From: a virus
Virus record (IMG/VR): IMGVR_UViG_3300028920_000091
Location: 1-51,157 of that record
Length of the DNA: 51,157 nt
Strand: one strand, 5' to 3'
Position 1 is the first letter of the stretch, and each line of letters opens with the position of its first letter. The position numbers were made by a program, and so were the translations under genes. Below are positions 1 through 5,806 of this stretch, piece after piece. Below the pieces are notes generated by a model. That model was not told the DNA's origin. It saw only the letters and a list, made by a program, of their open reading frames with translations, and did no database searches.

Positions 1-193
1 GTCACCTAAATCACACACGGGCGAATAATACCACCTACCCCCCCTGCTCCACCCCCTTATAAAAATCCTCGCACGCCCGTATAATACCTCGCCGTTTCGG
101 ACTACTCGCTGAACGCAACGCTTGACAGGCGTGTTGCTTGTCAGGTGTGCGTTTAACCCATAACACGCACGGGATGTGCGAGGAGGAAGAACA
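1..193. promoter_or_regulatory. Non-coding leader upstream of the left operon, with repeated -10-like elements
   Basis: No gene lies here before the ATG at 194. A perfect TATAAT occurs at 80-85 without a good -35 element. It sits in a 17-base motif (72-88) that recurs with about 14 of 17 matches at 16-32. A tandem imperfect repeat begins at 122 and 138 (TTGACAGGCGTGT and TTGTCAGGTGTGC). The second copy also offers a weak promoter, TTGTCA (138-143), 17 bp, TAACAC (161-166). I read this as the control region of the plus-strand operon. If the genome is circular it would be the divergent promoter region facing the late promoter at the window's other end. Which -10 is used is not decidable. Confidence 0.45.
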
Positions 194-484
194 ATGGGTA
201 TCACTTACAGACAGATGGCAAGAGGAGCAGGTATGTTGGCGAACCTGAACCCCAAGATAACACTATGGGGCAAGGCGTTCAACAAGGTCTTTGACACCAA
301 AGACAAGTATGCCGAGGTTTTCGGTGGCTCAAGCGTCAATGAACAGGCGTTAGCCAAGTATCTCACGCACACGAAGTCAAAGTCAAAGGTCAATGTGTCG
401 CCGAAAGGCAATGGCGAGCTTATCACTATTGCGAATAACCTGTCGCAGGTCGCAACGCAACTCGCCAATTACGCATCAAGGTAA
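194..484 (+). CDS. Hypothetical protein, 96 aa, first gene of left operon
   Basis: I do not recognise this protein. It starts at the ATG at 194 behind AGGAGG (181-186), in preference to an in-frame upstream start at 176. The product is basic and soluble, with no membrane segment or cysteine pair. The middle (NEQALAKYL) and the end (LITIANNLSQVATQLANYA) look helical. It is the promoter-proximal gene of the plus-strand operon, a position often held by early host-takeover genes in phages, but nothing in the sequence shows its role. Confidence 0.7.
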   Translation: MGITYRQMARGAGMLANLNPKITLWGKAFNKVFDTKDKYAEVFGGSSVNEQALAKYLTHTKSKSKVNVSPKGNGELITIANNLSQVATQLANYASR

Positions 485-504
485 ACGCACACGCAAATAA
501 CATG

Positions 505-530
505 AGGGCATGGCAACACGGCTATGCCCT
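505..530 (+). other. Hairpin between the first two genes
   Basis: AGGGCAT (505-511) and ATGCCCT (524-530) form a 7-bp stem with a 12-nt loop just upstream of the SD of the next gene. No T-run follows, so it is not an intrinsic terminator. It may tune translation or mRNA stability of the following gene. Confidence 0.3.
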
Positions 531-549
531 CTGGGAGGAGGTGAGAACA

Positions 550-723
550 ATGAAACGCAAGGGAACAAATGTAGCCATATACTATCGCTACGGCACAGTA
601 TATAGCTACGCCAATGAGGCAGAACAGAAGGCAACACAGGATAGGTATCGCAACACCAAGGACGAACACAAGCTCAATGTGGTTGAGGACAGGACAATGA
701 TACGCCAGTTGTTCAAGGCATAA
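550..723 (+). CDS. Hypothetical protein, 57 aa
   Basis: Small basic protein starting at the ATG at 550 behind GGGAGGAGGTG. An in-frame ATG at 502 lies upstream but has no SD. It has several Tyr residues near the N-terminus (AIYYRYGTVYSY) followed by a charged helical tail. Unknown function. It lies between two other tiny genes of the left operon and has no recognisable domain. Confidence 0.6.
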   Translation: MKRKGTNVAIYYRYGTVYSYANEAEQKATQDRYRNTKDEHKLNVVEDRTMIRQLFKA

Positions 724-738
724 CCAACAGGAGGGACA

Positions 739-924
739 ATGCCGAAACCAATAGTTATCTCCATTGAGGATTACCATGGCAACACATTGATGGCGTTTGA
801 AATCAATGACCAGTTGGACATAGGTAAGACTCACCAGTGTGAGATGGCTGATGTGGACTATGACCACCACTTCGGCACAGCCAATAGCATGGTCAGGATA
901 CAATCAACAGTGAGGGAGGGATAA
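739..924 (+). CDS. Hypothetical acidic protein, 61 aa
   Basis: ATG at 739 follows AGGAGGGAC. The short acidic protein has a beta-like start (KPIVISIEDYHGN) and an Asp/His-rich segment (DVDYDHHF). No family recognised. Its stop codon overlaps the next ATG (TAATG at 922-926), so the two are probably translationally coupled. Confidence 0.6.
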   Translation: MPKPIVISIEDYHGNTLMAFEINDQLDIGKTHQCEMADVDYDHHFGTANSMVRIQSTVREG

Positions 925-1019
925 TGTGCGAACATTGTAAGCACAGGAACAAGTGCCGTTTCAAGGCATTGATTAAGGGCGTGGTTGTCCACTTTTGCCC
1001 TGACTTCTGTGCCTTCTGA
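924..1019 (+). CDS. Tiny Cys-rich protein, 31 aa
   Basis: This 31-codon gene overlaps its upstream neighbour by one base (TAATG). Its sequence begins MCEHCKHRNKCRF and ends HFCPDFCAF, giving CxxC, a CxxxxC spacing and a second cysteine pair, enough for one zinc site. The upstream AGGGAGGG serves as SD. It is too short to assign, but tiny zinc proteins of this kind are typical of phage early operons. Confidence 0.5.
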   Translation: MCEHCKHRNKCRFKALIKGVVVHFCPDFCAF

Positions 1020-1042
1020 TGGCTAACAGAGGGAGGTGTCCA

Positions 1043-1183
1043 ATGAAACCCACATTGGAACAGATGCGTGAACAGATGATACAACAGGTGAGACATGACA
1101 CACCTGAAGTTGTCAAGAAACGCAACCAAGTCGTCAGGTATTTTGATGACACAATGTATGAGGACAAGGAGGAACATGAGTAA
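1043..1183 (+). CDS. Hypothetical protein, 46 aa
   Basis: ATG at 1043 follows GAGGGAGGTGTC. The product is strongly charged and probably all helical (LEQMREQMIQQVRH at the start, an acidic end). The last 8 nt (ATGAGTAA) overlap the start of the following gene, an arrangement typical of coupled phage genes. No function can be given. Confidence 0.5.
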   Translation: MKPTLEQMREQMIQQVRHDTPEVVKKRNQVVRYFDDTMYEDKEEHE

Positions 1184-1379
1184 ACTGAACATGTATGGGC
1201 ATGACATTGTTGTGTCCAAGCAAACTCTCATTGACAAGGGTGTGATACAAGAGGCACCCAAGCCCAAGCCAAAGCCAACACCCAAGGTGAGACACCTGAA
1301 CAGCACATGGTATGATGACGCACTTCACAGACGCAATGAGCTGAACAAGAGGAAGCACAAGGGCATCAGAGTTTATTAA
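1176..1379 (+). CDS. Hypothetical basic protein with Pro-Lys linker, 67 aa
   Basis: Starts at the ATG at 1176 behind AAGGAGGAAC. Upstream in-frame starts lie inside the preceding gene and are unlikely. The N-terminal half (VSKQTLIDKGVIQ) is followed by a KPKPKPTPK linker and a basic tail (RRNELNKRKHKG). The composition suggests nucleic-acid binding, but there is no recognised fold. Confidence 0.55.
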   Translation: MSKLNMYGHDIVVSKQTLIDKGVIQEAPKPKPKPTPKVRHLNSTWYDDALHRRNELNKRKHKGIRVY

Positions 1380-1398
1380 CCAAAGGAGGACAAATGAA

Positions 1399-1689
1399 GT
1401 GAGCATATGTTCAGAGTGTGGCAAACATATCCATGAGTGTGCCTCATGCCCTGTTATAATGAGGAGCATGTCATGGAAGGTGGCGAAGGACTTGAACTCA
1501 CACCCACGCAAGGTGGAGCGATATAATCCCACGCCACAAGGAACACACAGGTTCAAGGCATACTGCCCTGTGTGTGGGCAATACCAGTATGCGTTGACAG
1601 ATGACGGCTCATTGGACATAGTGTTCGGTGAGCCATACTACTGTGGAAACCCAGCATGTAATGCGTTGCTTGATAATGGCGTAGAGTAG
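1399..1689 (+). CDS. Double zinc-ribbon-like protein, 96 aa
   Basis: Starts at GTG 1399, 8-9 nt after AAGGAGGA. The ATG at 1394 reads only Met-Lys-stop, so it cannot be used. The N-terminal cysteines (CSECG, then CASCP) could bind one zinc. A later CPVCG and CGNPAC make a second site of classic zinc-ribbon type. The family is unknown; it may bind nucleic acid or another protein. Confidence 0.6.
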   Translation: MSICSECGKHIHECASCPVIMRSMSWKVAKDLNSHPRKVERYNPTPQGTHRFKAYCPVCGQYQYALTDDGSLDIVFGEPYYCGNPACNALLDNGVE

Positions 1690-1697
1690 GAGGAACA

Positions 1698-1862
1698 ATG
1701 AAAGAGGACATCTGTAAACTGTGCGAATACTACAACAAGAGGACTGGCTACTGTGAGTCAGACTTGGATGACAGAGTTCCTATCCAAAATGTGTGTCAAT
1801 GTGGTGAGGCAGACAAGATAGTGGATAATCTCCACACCTTTGAAAACCTTGACCCAAAATAA
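1698..1862 (+). CDS. Small Cys-rich protein, 54 aa
   Basis: ATG at 1698 follows AGGAGGAAC. Cysteines are arranged CKLC, then a single Cys, then CQC (KLCEYYNKRTGYCE and NVCQCGEAD), giving five possible metal ligands. The C-terminus is acidic. It is one of a series of tiny cysteine-rich products in this operon. No known family is recognised. Confidence 0.5.
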   Translation: MKEDICKLCEYYNKRTGYCESDLDDRVPIQNVCQCGEADKIVDNLHTFENLDPK

Positions 1863-1882
1863 CAACCAAACAAGGAGGATAC

Positions 1883-2410
1883 ATGAACAACACAAAGGCA
1901 AATCTCAATGACCTTAAGGTAAACCCCAAGCTCAAGCTCACTGAAGCACGGAGAAAGGCTTTCGTTAAGATACTTGAGGACGAGTTCGTCAACCAGACCA
2001 CAGCCCTCAATGCCAACCTCAAGGAGGCACAGGAGAAGGTCATCATCCAATGGAAGAAGGACACCAACTGGCACAGGCTGGTCAAGGATTACAAGACAGC
2101 CCAAGCCAAACTGGATTTGGCTGCGAAAGCATTGGAAGAAACAGGGTTGGACTCAACAGGGAGCAAACTCAACTACTCAAGGCGTGATAAAGCACAGGAG
2201 AGCATCAACAAACTGGACGAGAAGATAGACAGGGCAACAACTGCCCTGCGTATACCCCACAACATCAAGAACAAGCTGATAACCAAGCTCAACATGTGTG
2301 AGTATATGGGTGAAGCACAGGTGATACTCACCCATGTGTTGGGTAATGGTATCCTGCCACAAGTGGAGAAGAAAGACCTGCTCATGTTGACAGATGAAAG
2401 GAAGGGCTAA
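1883..2410 (+). CDS. Coiled-coil protein, 175 aa
   Basis: ATG at 1883 behind AAGGAGGATAC. The protein is rich in Lys, Glu, Ala and Leu with long heptad-like stretches (EARRKAFVKILEDEFVNQ, and around residues 70-125). A coiled coil is likely, with no membrane segment or motif. The stop overlaps the next ATG by one base (TAATG). Function unknown; a structural or regulatory role cannot be told apart. Confidence 0.65.
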   Translation: MNNTKANLNDLKVNPKLKLTEARRKAFVKILEDEFVNQTTALNANLKEAQEKVIIQWKKDTNWHRLVKDYKTAQAKLDLAAKALEETGLDSTGSKLNYSRRDKAQESINKLDEKIDRATTALRIPHNIKNKLITKLNMCEYMGEAQVILTHVLGNGILPQVEKKDLLMLTDERKG

Positions 2411-2619
2411 TGATAGTCTACACAGTCTACCCAATGGAGATAACTGGAGCGTGTGAAGAAGGGTGTGAAGGCAAACTGGAAGGGCGAGTAGCATACACAA
2501 CAGGGACATACTTCAAGTCAATGGAAGATGCTGTTCAGTATATCAAGGACAACTGTGATGTTGAAGATGGTTGTGTTGATTACTGTATAACACTTGAGTG
2601 GTGTCCAGAGGAGGGATAA
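2410..2619 (+). CDS. Cys-rich acidic protein, 69 aa
   Basis: ATG at 2410 overlaps the upstream stop by one base and so is probably coupled to it. The protein is acidic with five cysteines: two close together (CEEGC, residues 14-18), a third near 49 (DNCDVEDGC) and two near the end (DYCITLEWC). The arrangement looks suited to a metal site or disulfides. The final TAATG links it to the following membrane protein gene. Unknown function. Confidence 0.55.
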   Translation: MIVYTVYPMEITGACEEGCEGKLEGRVAYTTGTYFKSMEDAVQYIKDNCDVEDGCVDYCITLEWCPEEG

Positions 2620-2765
2620 TGACACAGATACTGATAGTGTTGGGTCTTGTCCTATGTATAGGCGTGATGTGCTTCATCATAGGATACCAGGTAGGTTGGA
2701 ATAGCTCCGTGAAGTTCACGGAGCATTACATTGACAAACTGTGGAACCAATGGGAGGTAGAATGA
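2619..2765 (+). CDS. Small single-pass membrane protein, 48 aa
   Basis: This 48-codon gene is coupled to the gene before it (TAATG). Residues 3-25 are a continuous hydrophobic helix (ILIVLGLVLCIGVMCFIIGY) followed by a polar tail, so the product is probably a type III or signal-anchored inner-membrane peptide. A holin-like or superinfection-exclusion role is conceivable but unproven. The tail region contains the 21-bp palindrome at 2704-2724. Confidence 0.5.
   Translation: MTQILIVLGLVLCIGVMCFIIGYQVGWNSSVKFTEHYIDKLWNQWEVE
2704..2724. repeat. Perfect 10-bp inverted repeat (21-bp palindrome)
   Basis: GCTCCGTGAA, one central base, then TTCACGGAGC. The symmetry is perfect over 10 bp per arm and stops abruptly on both sides. 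It lies inside the coding region of the small membrane protein. The shape suits an operator for a dimeric protein better than an RNA hairpin, because the loop would be very tight. Confidence 0.55.
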
Positions 2766-2766
2766 T

Positions 2767-2937
2767 ATGCCAGAATTATTAAGAACACTGACGGACATCT
2801 ACGACACGCTATACAGGGTGGCCATGTTCCTTGCAAGGCTGACAAGATACCTTGATAGGCACGACATCTTCACACAAGAGGAGACGAAGAACCTGTATGA
2901 GTTGTTGGAAAAGATACCTGATGGGAAGGAGGGATAA
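2767..2937 (+). CDS. Hypothetical helical protein, 56 aa
   Basis: ATG at 2767 begins one base after the preceding stop, with GGGAGGTAG as SD. The charged amphipathic helical protein ([20 protein letters not shown]) shows no cysteines. Its stop overlaps the next start by one base. I recognise no family. Confidence 0.5.
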   Translation: MPELLRTLTDIYDTLYRVAMFLARLTRYLDRHDIFTQEETKNLYELLEKIPDGKEG

Positions 2938-3191
2938 TGCCAAGGATACTGGACACAATAGGCAAATACAACATAGTTGAAGGCAACGATGGCGTTCTGT
3001 ATTGCACATGTCCAGCATGGAAGTTCAGCAAGGACAAACCCAAGACATGTAAGCACCTGACAAGCTACCTGCGTAGGCAACAGACCATGCTTGGTGATGA
3101 TGAGCATGTGCCAACACTGATAGTAAGCGATACCAAACTGGACAAGCTAATAGACAGGGCGATACATCAACTGAAAGGACGGGAACAATGA
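2937..3191 (+). CDS. SWIM zinc-finger protein, 84 aa
   Basis: The motif CTCPAWKF...KTCKHL (residues about 23-41) fits the SWIM consensus CxC-(n)-CxH, a zinc-binding module found in MuDR transposases, SWI2/SNF2 proteins and some prokaryotic DNA-processing proteins. Nothing else is attached, so this is a free-standing SWIM protein with a helical tail. It probably binds DNA or a protein partner. Its neighbours are a coupled upstream gene and a SpoVG-like gene downstream. Confidence 0.6.
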   Translation: MPRILDTIGKYNIVEGNDGVLYCTCPAWKFSKDKPKTCKHLTSYLRRQQTMLGDDEHVPTLIVSDTKLDKLIDRAIHQLKGREQ

Positions 3192-3250
3192 CAAGAACAG
3201 AAATGCTACGAGCAAAAGCAAAGGAGGAACATGCCAACACCTGTAGTTAG
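3188..3250 (+). CDS. Possible 20-aa peptide overlapping spoVG-like start
   Basis: An ATG overlapping the upstream stop (ATGA at 3188) opens 20 codons that end inside the next gene. The peptide is charged ([15 protein letters not shown]). It may serve only as a translational bridge to the gene starting at 3231, whose SD (AAGGAGGA) lies within it. Low certainty. Confidence 0.25.
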   Translation: MTRTEMLRAKAKEEHANTCS

Positions 3251-3575
3251 AGTGGAACACATGCACCTTGTCAATGGGACAGGTGTAACCAAAGCGTTCT
3301 GTGATTTGGTGATACTGGATACCTTCGTAGTCAAGGGACTACGCATAGTGAACGGCAAACACGGGCTGTTCCTGTCCATGCCAACACAGAAATCAAAGGA
3401 CGGCAAGTGGTATGAAACTTTCTATCCCACAAGCAAGGAGATGAGGAAGGGACTACAAAGCCTTGTCCTTGAGGCGTATGAGTTGGAGATGGAACAAGTG
3501 AAAGTGGTGCCGGAACAGGAACAAGTAGCATCAAAACAACTGAAGATACCCAACAACATGAATAATCTACATTGA
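3231..3575 (+). CDS. spoVG: SpoVG-family regulator
   Basis: Residues about 28-85 match the SpoVG fold: FVVKGLRIVNGKHGLFLSMP followed by K-DGKWYETFYPTSKEMRKGLQ, aligning with the conserved GLF(V/L)xMP and the D-G--(R/Y)-----P-----R/K segment. SpoVG proteins are small DNA- and RNA-binding regulators, best studied in Firmicutes and spirochaetes. The usual length is about 85-100 aa; here there is a Gln/Glu-rich tail of about 30 residues. Start at 3231 behind AAGGAGGAAC. It may regulate phage or host genes. Confidence 0.75.
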   Translation: MPTPVVRVEHMHLVNGTGVTKAFCDLVILDTFVVKGLRIVNGKHGLFLSMPTQKSKDGKWYETFYPTSKEMRKGLQSLVLEAYELEMEQVKVVPEQEQVASKQLKIPNNMNNLH

Positions 3576-3609
3576 AAGAGTGTTGAAACTAAAGAGAGGA
3601 GGTGATATA

Positions 3610-4476
3610 ATGAACATAGCTCCAAGACTGGAAATGAAAACCAAGGACAAGGATGTGCGGTTTCCTGCCGTAGTTGAGCCGAAGTATGACGGCGAGTTCA
3701 ATGTCTACTTCAACGGCAAGCTCATCAACAGACACGGAAGGGTGAGGGCCAACACTGCTATCACGGATACGCTCCTAAGTATATTCGGCAGTGACTGTGT
3801 GCTGTATGGCGAGCTTATCAAAGAGGGTGGTCAAGCAGGTGACATCTTCAAGCTCAACAGCGATAAGGATAATCCCACATGCTACATGGTCTTTGATGTG
3901 TTGCATTACCAAGGCGAGGACCTCACAAAGCATCCGCTGATGGAACGGAAAACACTGCTGTCTCAGATATGGGACACTCTGCCCGACGGGGCGGTCTGGA
4001 ACACATGCACGGGTGACTTCAATGTGGATATTGTCCTCGGAACCAAGGTGCATACACATCAAGAACTATGGCGTGAATATCAACAGGCTACCAAGTCAGG
4101 ATACGAGGGTGTGGTTGTAAAGCCACTCAATAGTGTGCTACCTGTGACATCATGGGTTAAGCTCAAGACTGAGTTCACCTCAGACCTCAGGGTCTATAAG
4201 GTGTGCCAAGACCAAGAGCGGATAGAGGTAGAGCATGATGTATACAATGAGGCAGGTGACTACCTGTTCAATGTGGTAACTGGCGTGAAGTGTGTTGATA
4301 AATACAAGAAGGACATCAAGGTGGGTGACATCGTTGAGGTTAAGTATAATCAGATACTGGGTAGTGGGTCATTGAGACACCCAGTGTATGTGCGTAAGCG
4401 TGATGACAAAACAAGAGGGGACAGCATAACTGTCCGCAGAGGAGGTGACGAGAGTGAAGACGAGCAAAGTGAGTGA
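3610..4476 (+). CDS. ATP-dependent DNA ligase, minimal type
   Basis: Seals nicks or ends in DNA by ATP-dependent adenylation. Motif I is EPKYDGEF with the nucleophilic lysine near residue 23. Motif III-like VFDVLHYQG, motif IV EGVVVKP and motif V WVKLKTE follow in order, then an OB-fold-like C-terminus (VGDIVEVKYNQ). At 288 residues it resembles the shortest viral ligases, which lack an added DNA-binding domain. Start is ATG 3610 behind GAGGAGGTG; an upstream TTG at 3580 is less likely. Its operon partner at 7547 resembles Ku, suggesting joint action in end joining. Confidence 0.88.
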   Translation: MNIAPRLEMKTKDKDVRFPAVVEPKYDGEFNVYFNGKLINRHGRVRANTAITDTLLSIFGSDCVLYGELIKEGGQAGDIFKLNSDKDNPTCYMVFDVLHYQGEDLTKHPLMERKTLLSQIWDTLPDGAVWNTCTGDFNVDIVLGTKVHTHQELWREYQQATKSGYEGVVVKPLNSVLPVTSWVKLKTEFTSDLRVYKVCQDQERIEVEHDVYNEAGDYLFNVVTGVKCVDKYKKDIKVGDIVEVKYNQILGSGSLRHPVYVRKRDDKTRGDSITVRRGGDESEDEQSE

Positions 4477-5806
4477 CCAGACACTGCGTGAAATGCGTGA
4501 TACCTTAAAGCCACACAGGCAGAACAGCAAGTGGATAGCACACCAGTTGCTATCACAGAGAGGGCAAAAGCTACATCACAGCACGATAAGGCAGAGGTTC
4601 ATTGACATGGGTGAACCACTGGGAGGCAAGAAGACGACACCAAAACCAACACCACAAGGAGGAGGAAACATGAGCAAAGGAACCTTCAAGTTCAAGAAGG
4701 GCGATAAGCTAATCATATCGCACACCTTGCCTGATGATGACACTGTATTACCCGGCATCAATGACGAGATGAGGCAGATGAAGGGCAGGTCAGTGACCAT
4801 ATCGGACATGGTAGATGACAGCAGAGGCAGGATATACTCTGTTGAGGAGTGTGAGTGGGCGTGGCTTGAGGACTGGCTTGAGGTGAAGAAGACCAAGACG
4901 AAGCGTGAGATAGAGGTGAACGCTGACCCGGTAAACCCAGAGTTGGAACAGTTCATACCCAAAGCTGAGGTGTTCGCACACTATGTGGAGAGGGGTGTAG
5001 ATGACAGGCTCGCTACTCACTTGGACCTTCAGGCATCAGGCAAGGGCAACAAGTATCCACTGTTGCAGGGTAAGCAGGGAACAGGGAAGACCATGGCACC
5101 GCAGTATTACGCACACAAGAGGGGGCTTCCTCACTTCCTGTTCTCCTGTTACGAGGACTTCAAGTTACCCAAACTGTTCGGTGATAAGACAATACGAGAG
5201 GGTAACATAGAGTTCATTGAGTCGCTGTTCGTCAAGGCGATACAGGGGCCGTGCGTTATAACCTTTGATGAAATCAATGCGATAAGTCAGCCCAATACCT
5301 ATGACTTCCATGCATTGACAGCCAACAGGGAGCTGTTCATCAAGGATGCTGACAACGGGAACGGCAAGGTGTATAAGTTGCACCCCGGCTGTCGCATATG
5401 CTTTGCTCAGAACCCAAAGAGCAAGAAGTATATCGGCGGTAATGTGAGAGCGAGCAACTTCCTTGGCCGTTGCACTTACATCAGCTACCCGGAGTTCACA
5501 ACCAAGGAGCTTGACAGCATACTTGAGAAGGCACACCCCGACATGACACCGGCAGAGAGGTCACTGTTCGTCAAGTATTACGAGGCTGTGAACAAGACGA
5601 TAGACAAGAGCGAGTTGCCTGTTGACATCAGCATAAGACAGCTCCACAACATGATAGACCTGTGGATGGCAGGCTTCTCACTGCACGAAGCGATAGAGGA
5701 CGGCATGGCTTCGGTTACTGAAGCGATAAGCCAGCCGTCAGCAAAGGAACCGTTGATGACACTGGCCAAGGGTGTGTGGTCAGACCTCAATGAAAGGAGA
5801 GTGTAA
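4454..5806 (+). CDS. MoxR/CobS-type AAA+ ATPase with N-terminal extension
   Basis: AAA+ ATPase of 450 residues. Walker A is GKQGTGKT (residues 206-213), Walker B is VITFDEI near 270, and the sensor-1 region is ICFAQNP. Order and spacing fit the MoxR/CobS group, which remodels proteins together with VWA-domain partners. GTG 4454 lies 8 nt after AGAGGAGG, but a second in-frame start, ATG 4670, has its own strong SD (AAGGAGGAGG) and would give 378 residues without the N-terminal 72. That extension is basic and helical, ending in a Lys/Pro/Gly linker. The VWA gene follows immediately (TAATG), supporting a two-component complex. Confidence 0.85.
   Translation: MKTSKVSDQTLREMRDTLKPHRQNSKWIAHQLLSQRGQKLHHSTIRQRFIDMGEPLGGKKTTPKPTPQGGGNMSKGTFKFKKGDKLIISHTLPDDDTVLPGINDEMRQMKGRSVTISDMVDDSRGRIYSVEECEWAWLEDWLEVKKTKTKREIEVNADPVNPELEQFIPKAEVFAHYVERGVDDRLATHLDLQASGKGNKYPLLQGKQGTGKTMAPQYYAHKRGLPHFLFSCYEDFKLPKLFGDKTIREGNIEFIESLFVKAIQGPCVITFDEINAISQPNTYDFHALTANRELFIKDADNGNGKVYKLHPGCRICFAQNPKSKKYIGGNVRASNFLGRCTYISYPEFTTKELDSILEKAHPDMTPAERSLFVKYYEAVNKTIDKSELPVDISIRQLHNMIDLWMAGFSLHEAIEDGMASVTEAISQPSAKEPLMTLAKGVWSDLNERRV

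Noticed and set aside
3583-3611. TTGAAA-17-TATAAT at the ligase start
   Set aside because: The -10 overlaps the ligase ATG and SD, so a transcript would start after the start codon. The match is better explained by the ribosome binding site sequence. An internal promoter for downstream genes cannot be fully excluded.
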